From positions 4,673,388 through 4,737,387 of the forward strand of contig NZ_CP010892.1 in the NCBI RefSeq assembly GCF_000931465.1: 64,000 nucleotides of DNA. Direction: 5' to 3'. Positions 33,490 through 41,968 of the stretch are shown here, piece by piece (position 1 is the first letter of the stretch; each line of letters begins with the position of its first letter). Under the pieces are notes generated by a model. The model was not told where the DNA came from. It did no database searches and worked only from the letters and a program-made list of their open reading frames with translations. Source of the DNA: Pseudomonas sp. MRSN 12121. Its GTDB lineage: Bacteria > Pseudomonadota > Gammaproteobacteria > Pseudomonadales > Pseudomonadaceae. Both the position numbers and the translations under genes were made by a program.

Positions 33490-34662
33490 ATGAAACGTCC
33501 TCGTCATTCCCGACGCGCCCTGCTTGTCACCCTGTGTCTGATTCCCATCGCCGCCCTCGCCGCCTGGCAGTTGCTGCCACCCGGGCGCGACCAGTTCGCC
33601 ACGGTGCAAGTCAGCCGCGGCACCATCGAAAGCAGCGTCACCGCCCTGGGCACCCTGCAACCGCGACGTTATGTCGATGTGGGCGCCCAGGCCTCCGGGC
33701 AGATCCGCAAGATCCACGTCGAAGCCGGCGATCAGGTCAAGGAAGGCCAGTTGCTGGTAGAGATCGACCCCGCGACCCAGCAGGCCAAGCTCGACGCCAG
33801 CCGCTTCTCCATCGAGAACCTGCAGGCCCAGTTGCAGGAGCAGCGGGCGCAGAACGAGCTGGCGCGGCAGAAGTACCAGCGCCAGCAGAACCTCGCCGCC
33901 GGCGGTGCGACCCGCGACGAAGACGTGCAGACCGCCCGCGCCGAACTCAAGGCCACCCAGGCGCGGATCGACATGTTCCAGGCGCAGATCCGCCAGGCCC
34001 AGGCCAGCCTGCGCAGCGACCAGGCCGAGCTGGGCTACACCCGCATCTATGCGCCGATGTCCGGCACCGTGGTCGCGGTGGACGCCCGCGAAGGCCAGAC
34101 CCTCAACGCCCAGCAGCAGACCCCGCTGATCCTGCGCATCGCCCGGCTGTCGCCGATGACCGTCTGGGCCGAAGTCTCCGAAGCCGATATCGGCCACGTC
34201 AAACCGGGCATGACCGCCTACTTCACTACCCTGAGCGGTGGCGCCCGGCGCTGGACCAGCACCGTGCGGCAGATCCTGCCGATCCCGCCCAAGCCGCTCA
34301 ACGAAACCAGCCAGGGCAGCGGCAGCCCCAACAGTTCGAGCAAGAGCGGCAGCGGCCGGGTGGTGCTCTATACCGTGCTGCTGGATGTGGACAACGCCGA
34401 CAACGCGCTGATGGCCGAGATGACCACCCAGGTGTTCTTCGTCGCCGACCGCGCGCAGGACGTGCTGACCGCGCCGATCGCCGCCCTGGAGGGCAGCACC
34501 GAGAGCGGCGTGCAACTGGCCCGGGTGGTGGCGAAAAACGGCGCGATCGAGGAACGCAAGGTCCAGGTCGGCATCAGCGACCGCTTGCACATCCAGATCC
34601 TCGATGGCCTCGCTGAAGGCGAGCATTTGCTGATCGGCCCCACACCCGGCAGCGGAGGCTGA
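33490..34662 (+). CDS. pvdR: PvdR, periplasmic adaptor of the pyoverdine efflux pump
   Basis: MacA-type membrane fusion protein, 390 aa. The N-terminal anchor is at ~9-28. The lipoyl half-motif VDVGAQASGQIRKIHVEAGDQVKEGQLLVEID is followed by a Gln/Arg/Ala-rich coiled coil (~95-180), a second half with LGYTRIYAPMSGTVV, and the closing beta domains. With PvdT and OpmQ it forms the pump that secretes and recycles pyoverdine from the periplasm. The start at 33490 gives a standard anchor; in-frame sequence back to 33349 overlaps the promoter. The pvdT start follows its stop directly. Confidence 0.93.
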   Translation: MKRPRHSRRALLVTLCLIPIAALAAWQLLPPGRDQFATVQVSRGTIESSVTALGTLQPRRYVDVGAQASGQIRKIHVEAGDQVKEGQLLVEIDPATQQAKLDASRFSIENLQAQLQEQRAQNELARQKYQRQQNLAAGGATRDEDVQTARAELKATQARIDMFQAQIRQAQASLRSDQAELGYTRIYAPMSGTVVAVDAREGQTLNAQQQTPLILRIARLSPMTVWAEVSEADIGHVKPGMTAYFTTLSGGARRWTSTVRQILPIPPKPLNETSQGSGSPNSSSKSGSGRVVLYTVLLDVDNADNALMAEMTTQVFFVADRAQDVLTAPIAALEGSTESGVQLARVVAKNGAIEERKVQVGISDRLHIQILDGLAEGEHLLIGPTPGSGG

Positions 34663-36636
34663 ATGCAGACCCCGCTGATCGACCTCAAGGACATCCGCAA
34701 ATCCTACGGCGGCGGCGACACGCCGCAGGTGGACGTGCTGCGTGGCATCGACCTGGCGATCCACGCCGGCGAATTCGTCGCCATCGTCGGCGCCTCTGGC
34801 TCCGGCAAATCGACGCTGATGAACATCCTCGGCTGCCTCGACCGCCCGACCTCGGGCGAGTACCGGTTCGCCGGGGAAAACGTCGCCCGACTGGGCAGCG
34901 ACGAACTGGCCTGGCTGCGCCGCGAGGCCTTCGGCTTCGTGTTCCAGGGCTACCACCTGATCCCATCCGGCTCGGCCCAGGAAAACGTCGAGATGCCGGC
35001 AATCTACGCCGGCACCCCGGCGGCCGAGCGCCACGCCCGCGCCGCCGCGCTGCTGGAACGCCTGGGCCTGGGCAGCCGCACCGGCAACCGCCCGCACCAG
35101 TTGTCCGGCGGCCAGCAGCAGCGGGTGTCGATCGCCCGCGCGCTGATGAACGGCGGCCACATCATCCTCGCCGACGAACCCACCGGCGCCCTCGACAGCC
35201 ACAGCGGCGCCGAGGTCATGAGCCTGCTCGACGAGCTGGCCAGCCAGGGCCATGTGGTGATCCTCATTACCCACGACCGCGAGGTCGCGGCGCGGGCCAA
35301 GCGCATCATCGAGATCCGCGACGGCGAGATCATCAGCGACACCGCCGAGCAGCAGCCCGAGGTCCAGGCCAGCGCCAACAGCGGCGCCCTGCAGGCCGTG
35401 GACCTGCGCCAGCGCCTGGCCGCCGGCAGCGAACACAACGGTGCCTGGAAAGGCGAACTGGTGGACGCCGTGCAAGCGGCCTGGCGGGTGATGTGGATCA
35501 ACCGCTTCCGCACCGCCCTGACCCTGCTGGGCATCGTCATAGGCGTGGCCTCGGTGGTGGTGATGCTGGCGGTGGGCGAAGGCAGCAAGCGCCAGGTCAT
35601 GGCGCAGATGGGTGCCTTCGGCTCGAACATCATTTACCTGAGCGGGCATATGCCCAACCCGCGCACCCCGCCCGGCCGGGTCACTCTGGACGACGTCGCG
35701 GCGCTGGCGGCGCTGCCCCAGGTCAAGCGCATCATGCCGGTCAACGGCGCCGAGGCCGGCGTGCGCTTCGGCAACGTCGACCATATGAGCTACGTCGGCG
35801 GCAACGACACCAACTTCCCGGCGATCTTCAACTGGCCGGTGGTCGAGGGCAGCTATTTCACCGAGGCCGACGAGCGCAACGCCGCCGCGGTGGCGGTGAT
35901 CGGCAAGAAGGTCCGTGACAAGCTGTTCAAGGACATGCCCACGCCCCTGGGCCACTACATCCTGATCGAGAACGTGCCGTTCCAGGTGGTCGGCGTATTG
36001 GCGGAAAAAGGCGCCAGCTCCGGCGACAAGGACAGCGACGACCGCATCGCCATCCCCTACTCCGCCGCGAGCATCCGCCTGTTCGGCAGCCACAACCCGG
36101 AATACGTGGCGATCGCCACCAGCGACGCGCGCAATGTAAAGGAGGCCGAACAGGCCATCGAGCAATTGATGCTGCGCCTGCACAACGGCAAGCGCGACTT
36201 CCAGCTGTTCAACAACGCGGCGATGATCCAGGCCGAGGCCCGCACCCAGAACACCCTGTCGCTGATGCTCGGCGCCATCGCCGCGATCTCGCTGCTGGTG
36301 GGCGGCATCGGGGTGATGAACATCATGCTCATGACCGTGCGCGAGCGGACCCGCGAGATCGGTATCCGCATGGCCACCGGCGCCCGCCAGCGCGACATCC
36401 TGCGCCAGTTCCTCACCGAGGCAGTGATGCTCTCGGTGGTCGGCGGCCTGACCGGCATCGCCCTGGCGCTGCTGATCGGCGGCGTGCTGCTGCTCAGCGA
36501 GGTGGCGGTGGCCTTCTCCCTGGTGGCGGTGCTCGGCGCCTTCGCCTGCGCCCTGGTCACCGGCGTCATTTTCGGCTTCATGCCGGCCCGCAAGGCAGCC
36601 CGGCTCGACCCGGTCACGGCCCTTACCAGTGAATGA
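34663..36636 (+). CDS. pvdT: PvdT, MacB-type ABC transporter of the pyoverdine efflux pump
   Basis: 657 aa. The N-terminal ATPase domain (~1-230) has Walker A GASGSGKST, signature LSGGQQQR and Walker B IILADEPTGALD. Four membrane helices and a large periplasmic domain follow, with FtsX-like segments (ALTLLGIVIGVASVVVMLAVGEG, GGIGVMNIMLMTVRERTREIG). It works with the adaptor PvdR and channel OpmQ. Its start directly follows the pvdR stop and its end abuts opmQ, so it is an operon of three. The promoter is the PvdS box upstream of pvdR. Confidence 0.95.
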   Translation: MQTPLIDLKDIRKSYGGGDTPQVDVLRGIDLAIHAGEFVAIVGASGSGKSTLMNILGCLDRPTSGEYRFAGENVARLGSDELAWLRREAFGFVFQGYHLIPSGSAQENVEMPAIYAGTPAAERHARAAALLERLGLGSRTGNRPHQLSGGQQQRVSIARALMNGGHIILADEPTGALDSHSGAEVMSLLDELASQGHVVILITHDREVAARAKRIIEIRDGEIISDTAEQQPEVQASANSGALQAVDLRQRLAAGSEHNGAWKGELVDAVQAAWRVMWINRFRTALTLLGIVIGVASVVVMLAVGEGSKRQVMAQMGAFGSNIIYLSGHMPNPRTPPGRVTLDDVAALAALPQVKRIMPVNGAEAGVRFGNVDHMSYVGGNDTNFPAIFNWPVVEGSYFTEADERNAAAVAVIGKKVRDKLFKDMPTPLGHYILIENVPFQVVGVLAEKGASSGDKDSDDRIAIPYSAASIRLFGSHNPEYVAIATSDARNVKEAEQAIEQLMLRLHNGKRDFQLFNNAAMIQAEARTQNTLSLMLGAIAAISLLVGGIGVMNIMLMTVRERTREIGIRMATGARQRDILRQFLTEAVMLSVVGGLTGIALALLIGGVLLLSEVAVAFSLVAVLGAFACALVTGVIFGFMPARKAARLDPVTALTSE

Positions 36637-36643
36637 TCGATCT

Positions 36644-38038
36644 ATGAAAGCGTCCCTCAGCCTCATCGCCGCCAGCCTGCTGCTGGCCGCCTGCAGCGGC
36701 CCCGCGCCGCGTCCGGACAGCGGCCTGCAGGCGCCGCCGGCCTGGCATTCGCCGCACACCGCGGCGGCGACGCAAGACAACCGCCAATGGTGGACCCGCT
36801 TCGGCAGCCCGCAGCTGGAGCGCCTGATCGAACAGGCGCGGCTGGGCAGCCACGACCTGGCCGCCGCCATGGCCCGGGTGCGCCAGGCACAGGCCACGGC
36901 GGTGGTCGCCGGCGCGCCGTTGCTGCCGGAACTCAAAGGCGCGCTCAACGCCAACCGGCAGAAACTGCTGCGCGGCAACGGCTACAGCCAACTGGACGCC
37001 GACAGCAGCAACGATGCCGTGGATTACTTCGACGCCAGCCTCAGCGCCAGCTATGAAATCGACTTCTGGGGCGGCCGCCGCGCGGCCCGCGACAGCGCCG
37101 TGGACAGCCTGCGCGCCAGCGAATTCGACCAGGCCACAGTCGAGCTGACCCTGCTCAGCGGCGTCGCCAACAGCTACGCCCAGGCGCTGTCGCTGCAGGA
37201 ACAGGAGCGCATCGCCGCGCTCAACCTGGCCAACGCGCAAAACGTGCAGCGCCTGGTGCAGACCCGCTACGACTCGGGCTCGGCCACCGCCCTGGAGCTG
37301 GCCCAGCAGAACAGCCTGGTGGCTGCCCAGCAACGCCAGCTGCCCCTGGTGCAGCAGCAGGCCGCCGACGCGCGGATCACCCTCGCCGCCCTGCTCGGCC
37401 AGCCGGTGCAGAACCTCGACCTCGGCCAGCAGCCTTTCGCCCACCTGACCTGGCCGAGCATCGACGCCGGGGTGCCCAGCGACCTGCTGAGCCGGCGCCC
37501 GGACATCGCCAGCGCCGAAGCCCGGCTCGCCGCCGCCCAGGCCGACGTCACGGTGGCGCGGGCGGCGATGCTGCCCACCGTGACCCTCAGCGCCAGCCTC
37601 GGCTCGGGGGCCAACAGCGCCTCGGATATCCTGCGCAGCCCGTTCTACAACCTCACCAGTGCCCTGGCGGCACCGATCTTCAACGCCGGCCGCCTGAGCG
37701 CCGAACGCGACCGTGCCCGGGCGCGCCAGGAAGAGCTGCTGGAAAGCTATCGCGCGGCGATCGTCAACGGCTTCGCCGACGTGGAAAAGGCCCTGTCCAG
37801 CATCCGCGGCCTCGACCGCCAGCGGCAATGGCAAAGCGAAGAACTGCAACAGGCGCAGACCGCCTTCGACCTCGCCCAGCGCCGCTACCAGGCCGGCGCC
37901 GCGGACCTGCTGACCGTCCTCGAAACCCAGCGCACCCTGTACGCCGCGCAAGACCAGAACGTGCAACTGCGCCTGTCGCGGCTGCAAGCCAGCGTCGCCT
38001 TGTACAAAGCCTTGGGCGGTGGCTGGAAAGCGCCCTGA
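36644..38038 (+). CDS. opmQ: OpmQ, outer-membrane channel of the pyoverdine efflux pump
   Basis: 464 aa TolC/NodT-type outer-membrane factor. The lipobox LLLAACS near residue 18 predicts an acylated Cys anchor. Two pseudo-repeats contain the coiled-coil tunnel helices (LARQ... type, for example SEFDQATVELTLLSGVANSYAQAL) and the ASYEIDFWGGRRAARDSA and SRRPDIASAEARLAAAQADV segments. It is the third gene of pvdR-pvdT-opmQ. The ATG at 36644 gives a clean lipoprotein signal; a GTG at 36629 overlapping the end of pvdT is possible. Confidence 0.94.
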   Translation: MKASLSLIAASLLLAACSGPAPRPDSGLQAPPAWHSPHTAAATQDNRQWWTRFGSPQLERLIEQARLGSHDLAAAMARVRQAQATAVVAGAPLLPELKGALNANRQKLLRGNGYSQLDADSSNDAVDYFDASLSASYEIDFWGGRRAARDSAVDSLRASEFDQATVELTLLSGVANSYAQALSLQEQERIAALNLANAQNVQRLVQTRYDSGSATALELAQQNSLVAAQQRQLPLVQQQAADARITLAALLGQPVQNLDLGQQPFAHLTWPSIDAGVPSDLLSRRPDIASAEARLAAAQADVTVARAAMLPTVTLSASLGSGANSASDILRSPFYNLTSALAAPIFNAGRLSAERDRARARQEELLESYRAAIVNGFADVEKALSSIRGLDRQRQWQSEELQQAQTAFDLAQRRYQAGAADLLTVLETQRTLYAAQDQNVQLRLSRLQASVALYKALGGGWKAP

Positions 38039-38081
38039 ACCCGAAACACAGTCCAGGCTTCAGACACACCGCGTCGCCTGG

Positions 38082-38258
38082 ATCGCGGGCAAGCCTCGCT
38101 CCTACAGGTATGGCGTCGAATCGTCATCGACACGAATCCCGTAGCCGCTGTCGAGCGCCAGCGAGGCTGCGATCGACTGCAAGGCAGGCGCAGGGATCTC
38201 AAAACCGCAGGAGGACCTTCGGTCCTATCGCAGCCTCGCCAGGGCTCGGCAGCGGCTA
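38082..38258. repeat. REP cluster: family A unit plus family B inverted pair
   Basis: One family A unit in reverse (38082-38105), then a family B unit starting GTAGCCGCTGTCGAGCGCC (38141-38175) and its inverted partner (38226-38258, ending GCAGCGGCTAC). The A and B ends share the AGCGAGGC-type core, which suggests a common origin. Confidence 0.83.
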
Positions 38259-38283
38259 CAGGGTTTCGCGCCGAACGGTAGGT

Positions 38284-38640
38284 CGCGTTTGGATTTGATT
38301 TCCCCGCCCATCGCAAGCCAAGTGGAATTCTCAACCAGGCCGGCCGGTAGGCCGCCATCTTGCTTTTGATCTGAGCGCCCCGTTAACCACGATGGCCGAA
38401 CGCAGGCATTGAGCCGTGGGTAACCCGGCAGGGATGCCGGGTTAGCCGCCCCAGGCCATGGATGGCCTGTGGCGGCGGCCCACGGATCAATGCCGGAGTG
38501 AGGGCATGCCGAGCCTAGGCGAGGCACCGAGTGGAGGGGCAAAGCGTTTTGGTTACTTTGGCGCTCTTCCAAAGTGACCCGCCGTAAGGGCGGAACCATA
38601 AGCCGCCATTACCGCAGCAATGGATATGTACACCATCCAA
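38284..38640. repeat. Structured intergenic element with a three-way junction
   Basis: No gene is present. An outer 16-bp stem (38405-38420 with 38479-38494, one mismatch) encloses two perfect hairpins: TAACCCGGCA-GGGA-TGCCGGGTTA (38421-38444), and GCCGCC...AGGCCAT-GG-ATGGCCT...GGCGGC (38445-38476). Downstream hairpins are GGTTACTTTGG-N7-CCAAAGTGACC (38551-38579, with one G-U pair) and CCGCC-GTAAG-GGCGG. From memory, very similar sequence recurs in intergenic regions of P. fluorescens-group genomes; copy number cannot be checked here. Confidence 0.75.
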
Positions 38641-38665
38641 AAAATGCAGCGCCAGAGCAGACGCC

Positions 38666-38689
38666 ATCGCGCGCAAGCTGCGCTCCTAC
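38666..38689 (-). repeat. Single REP unit (family A) at the pvdP 3' end
   Basis: A solitary reverse unit ending GCTGCGCTCCTAC, 15 bp from the pvdP stop codon. It has no facing partner nearby. Confidence 0.75.
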
Positions 38690-38703
38690 GGGTTCGGGGG
38701 GGG

Positions 38704-40329
38704 TTAAAGCAACCGCTCGCGCACTTTCAGGTGGCGGGCATACCACGGTCGCTTGGGCACCTTGCGGAACAGCTCGGCCAGTTTGTCTTCCTCGGCGAAG
38801 GTGATGCGCAGCGCCAGCTTCATGGTTTCCGGGTCCATCTCCACCGAACGCCCCACCTGCAGGCCTGGCGTGGTGCTGCAACCGTGGGTATCCGGCCCCA
38901 GCCAGGGGTCGTCGACCTCGACCCAGCGCCCGGGGGCGAACCAGGGCACGCCATTGACCTCGAGGCGGCTGACCTCGCCCGGATGGAAACGCTCATGGGC
39001 ACGGAACCAGTCCTCCACGCGATCGTCGATCCAGCCGTGGAACGACCAGAACACCGGGTTCACATGGGAAGAAAACGGATCGCCGAGGAAATCGTTCTCC
39101 GCGGCATACCAGCGCGCCGCGAAGTCCGCCGGATCGCGGGCGAACGGCACTGGCGCGCCGTTGGAAGGGTCGCGCGGCACCGAGGCCCAGCGCATGTGCA
39201 ACCAGTCGTGCAGGCCCAGCTCCAGCTCGGAGCCGAACTGCCCCAGAGTCAGCGTCGACAGATAGCGCGGATCGCGGTAACGCGACTCCCAGACCTCGAA
39301 GTTGCTGTGGTAGGTCTCGGCGGTCTTGATGTCGCTGACCCACTGCGTGTAGTCGGCGTCGTCGCTGGCCTGCCAGGTCGGCGGCAGGGCGAAGCCGTCG
39401 TGGTTGTCGAAATAGCGGGCAAAGCCCTGGCGATCGCGCATCAGTTCCGGTTGCGGGGTCGGGAAGTTCGCCCAGGACGGCAGGTCCTGCATGGAGCGCG
39501 CGGTGCCGAGCATGTGCCGGTGCATGAAAAAGAAATCGATGCCCGAGCCGTTGCGATCCTTGCGCTTGCCCCGGGCGTCGCGCTCCCGGCCCCGCGGGCC
39601 GGGCTGCCAACCGATGCCCCGCAGGGCCTCGCGCTTGTCTTCGGGCAGGGTGTGCCATTTGTCCCGCGAGGCGTGCCACAGCTGATGGAACAGGCGGTGC
39701 TCGGGAGAAATCAGCCAGGCCAGCAGCGTCGGGTTCAGGCCGATGCGCTGGCGGGCTTCGGGAAACAGTTTTTTGCTGGCGACGAAGCGGTTGTCCTGCT
39801 CGGGCAACGCCAGCGGCCGATCCAGGCGTGCAATGCGACCGCTGAGGGTGCCGCCGCCGGCGTTGCCGAAATCTGCCCAGACCTCGTCGAGCTTGACGCT
39901 GAACTCATAGCAGGGCGCGCCCTGATCGGCATCGACACTCACCAGGCGCCAGTAGAGCTGCTGCGGATCGGCCGTCACCAGGTCGCCGACCACCCGGTAG
40001 CGCGGCTCGCCGGCGCCGCGCAACGCCTCGGCAGTGTCCAGGTAACCGCGCAGGCCGCGGCCGCGCTGGGCGACGTCGAGGAACAGCTCCAGGCCCTCGC
40101 GCGGCAGCCCCGCCAGGCCCGCGTCCGCGCCCTCGAAACGCAGGGTCCAGACCCCGCGCAACTTGTCCGCCAATTGCTGGCCGGCGACATCCGCCAGATC
40201 GACCGTGGCCTCGCCGGGCGTCTGCGGCTCCTCCTCACGCGTCAGTTCACGGTGCGCATAAATGGCCGCCGGCACCGCGGCGCCAGTGAGCGCCAAGCCG
40301 GCGATAAACCCTCGTCGAGAAATCGTCAT
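38704..40329 (-). CDS. pvdP: PvdP, periplasmic tyrosinase of pyoverdine chromophore maturation
   Basis: 541 aa. A Tat signal (MTISRRGFIAGLALTGAAV) sends the folded protein to the periplasm. The N-terminal beta-barrel domain (~40-190) is followed by a copper tyrosinase domain with His clusters HRLFHQLWHASRDKWH, MHRHMLGT, GLHDWLHMRW and FHGWIDDRVEDWFRAHERFH. PvdP oxidises the ferribactin Tyr-derived part to dihydropyoverdine. It has its own exact PvdS box upstream and is divergent from pvdM. Confidence 0.95.
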   Translation of the reverse strand: MTISRRGFIAGLALTGAAVPAAIYAHRELTREEEPQTPGEATVDLADVAGQQLADKLRGVWTLRFEGADAGLAGLPREGLELFLDVAQRGRGLRGYLDTAEALRGAGEPRYRVVGDLVTADPQQLYWRLVSVDADQGAPCYEFSVKLDEVWADFGNAGGGTLSGRIARLDRPLALPEQDNRFVASKKLFPEARQRIGLNPTLLAWLISPEHRLFHQLWHASRDKWHTLPEDKREALRGIGWQPGPRGRERDARGKRKDRNGSGIDFFFMHRHMLGTARSMQDLPSWANFPTPQPELMRDRQGFARYFDNHDGFALPPTWQASDDADYTQWVSDIKTAETYHSNFEVWESRYRDPRYLSTLTLGQFGSELELGLHDWLHMRWASVPRDPSNGAPVPFARDPADFAARWYAAENDFLGDPFSSHVNPVFWSFHGWIDDRVEDWFRAHERFHPGEVSRLEVNGVPWFAPGRWVEVDDPWLGPDTHGCSTTPGLQVGRSVEMDPETMKLALRITFAEEDKLAELFRKVPKRPWYARHLKVRERLL

Positions 40330-40374
40330 TGCCCTACCTGTGTCAGCCCTGAAGCAGGCTTTATCCCAGCTAGG

Positions 40375-40398
40375 ACGTTTGCTGAATGGGGAAATTTA
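40375..40398 (-). promoter_or_regulatory. PvdS-dependent promoter of pvdP
   Basis: Minus strand TAAAT-N16-CGT, 46 bp upstream of the pvdP start. It is an exact consensus match. Confidence 0.92.
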
Positions 40399-40414
40399 AG
40401 CCGGCCCGATACCC

Positions 40415-40437
40415 TAAGAGCGAGGCTTGCCCGCGAT
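40415..40437. repeat. Degenerate REP unit between the pvdP and pvdM promoters
   Basis: A family A remnant (AAGAGCGAGGCTTGCCCGC) in the middle of the divergent promoter region. It lies between the two PvdS boxes without disrupting either. Confidence 0.65.
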
Positions 40438-40483
40438 GAACCTGAGAACGCCGCGCCTACCCCGCCCCACCCGCCACCACGGC

Positions 40484-40507
40484 TAATTTTCCCCGCGCCC
40501 CGCTCGT
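40484..40507 (+). promoter_or_regulatory. PvdS-dependent promoter of pvdM-pvdN-pvdO (variant box)
   Basis: TAATT-N16-CGT, one mismatch from TAAAT in the -35 element but with the exact spacer. It lies 74 bp before the pvdM start. The mismatch may make this promoter weaker than the other five. Confidence 0.75.
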
Positions 40508-40580
40508 TCCTCCCAGATAGCACAAGGCGCACCGGCACCGGCACGCCTGTTCCCTGATGGCGAACCCGACTGAGACGGCA

Positions 40581-41942
40581 ATGACAAAACCACGTTCGAA
40601 AAAGGCTCTTTACATCGGTCTGCCGCTGGCGCTGGCGGTCAGCGCGGGGGCCGCTTTCCTGGCTTGGGACTATGGGTTCCGGGGCAACCCCGGTTACCCG
40701 GTCAAGGTCATCAAGCAGGCCGACGAGCTGCAGGAGCGCCTCTTGTCGTTCGACAGCCATATCAGCCTGCCACTGGATTTCGGCGCCGCCGGCAACGAAT
40801 TCGATAAGGACGGCGGCGGCCAGTTCGACCTGGTCAAGGCCAATCGCGGACGGCTCTCCGGCGCGGCGCTGACCATCTTCGGCTGGCCGGAAATGTGGAA
40901 CGGGCCGAATGCGCCGCATCGCCCCACCGACGGTTTCGTCGAGGAGGCGCGCAACCAGCAGGAGGTGCGCTACAAGATCATCTCCGGCATGGTCCGCGAC
41001 TTCCCCAACCAGGTCGGCATCGCCTACACCCCGGACGATTTCCGCCGCCTGCACGGCGAAGGCAAGTTCGCGATTTTCATCAGCATGCTCAACGCCTACC
41101 CGCTGGGCAACGACCTGGACCTGCTGGACCTGTGGACCGCCCGCGGCATGCGCATGTTCGGCTTCAGCTACATCGGCAACAACGCCTGGGCCGATTCCTC
41201 GCGGCCGCTGCCGTTCTTCAACGACTCCCCGGACGCCCTCGACGGCCTGTCGGACATCGGCAAGCAGGCGGTGCACCGGCTCAACGACCTGGGGGTGATC
41301 ATCGATGTCTCGCAGATGTCGACCAAGGCCCTGGAGCAGGTGGCGCAGCTGAGCCGCACGCCGATGGTGGCCTCGCACTCGGCGCCGCGAGCCGCGGTGG
41401 ATATCCCGCGCAACCTCAGCGACAAGGAAATGCAACTGATCAAGCGCAGCGGCGGCGTGATCCAGGTGGTCGGTTTCTCGCAGTACCTGCGCCCGCTGAC
41501 CCAGGCCACCCAGGACAAGCTCAACGCCCTGCGCGCGCGCTTCGACCTGCCGCCGCTGCCGAACCTGGCCATGGCCCTGATGCCGGGCGACCCGATCATC
41601 TCGGCCTGGCCGGAGCAGAAGTTCGGCCAGTACGCCAGCGAGCTCTACGCGATCCTCGAGGAAGAGCCCAAGGCGACCCTCAAGGACCTGGGCGACGCCA
41701 TCGACTACACGGTGCGCAAGGTCGGTATCGACCATGTCGGCATCAGCTCGGACTTCAACGAAGGCGGCGGGGTCAAGGGCTGGGAGAACGTCGGCGAGAT
41801 CCGCAACGTCACCGCCGAGTTGCTGTCGCGCGGTTATTCGGAGGCGGACATCGCCAAGCTCTGGGGCGGCAACTTCCTGCGGGTCTGGGACCAGGTGCAG
41901 AAGGCCGCGAACCCCGCCGTACAACCCGTAGCCCAGCGTTGA
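40581..41942 (+). CDS. pvdM: PvdM, periplasmic dipeptidase-like maturation protein
   Basis: 453 aa. The N-terminal signal anchor spans ~8-28. It has the membrane (renal) dipeptidase fold: FDSHISLPLDF near the start, DVSQMSTKALEQVAQLSRTPMVASHSAPRA, and GIDHVGISSDFNEGGGVKG. The HxD metal motif reads DSHIS, so metal binding may be altered. PvdM is needed for periplasmic oxidation of ferribactin by an unclear mechanism. I start at the ATG 40581, giving a clean anchor; an upstream ATG 40557 is possible. It is the first gene of pvdMNO. Confidence 0.93.
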   Translation: MTKPRSKKALYIGLPLALAVSAGAAFLAWDYGFRGNPGYPVKVIKQADELQERLLSFDSHISLPLDFGAAGNEFDKDGGGQFDLVKANRGRLSGAALTIFGWPEMWNGPNAPHRPTDGFVEEARNQQEVRYKIISGMVRDFPNQVGIAYTPDDFRRLHGEGKFAIFISMLNAYPLGNDLDLLDLWTARGMRMFGFSYIGNNAWADSSRPLPFFNDSPDALDGLSDIGKQAVHRLNDLGVIIDVSQMSTKALEQVAQLSRTPMVASHSAPRAAVDIPRNLSDKEMQLIKRSGGVIQVVGFSQYLRPLTQATQDKLNALRARFDLPPLPNLAMALMPGDPIISAWPEQKFGQYASELYAILEEEPKATLKDLGDAIDYTVRKVGIDHVGISSDFNEGGGVKGWENVGEIRNVTAELLSRGYSEADIAKLWGGNFLRVWDQVQKAANPAVQPVAQR

Positions 41943-41968
41943 TTCCCTTGCCCATAGCGAACCCCGAC

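Noticed and set aside
33277..36978. A 1,233-codon minus-strand open frame opposite pvdR/pvdT
   Set aside because: Antisense shadow of two well-supported genes; no recognisable fold and it would run through the pvdR promoter.
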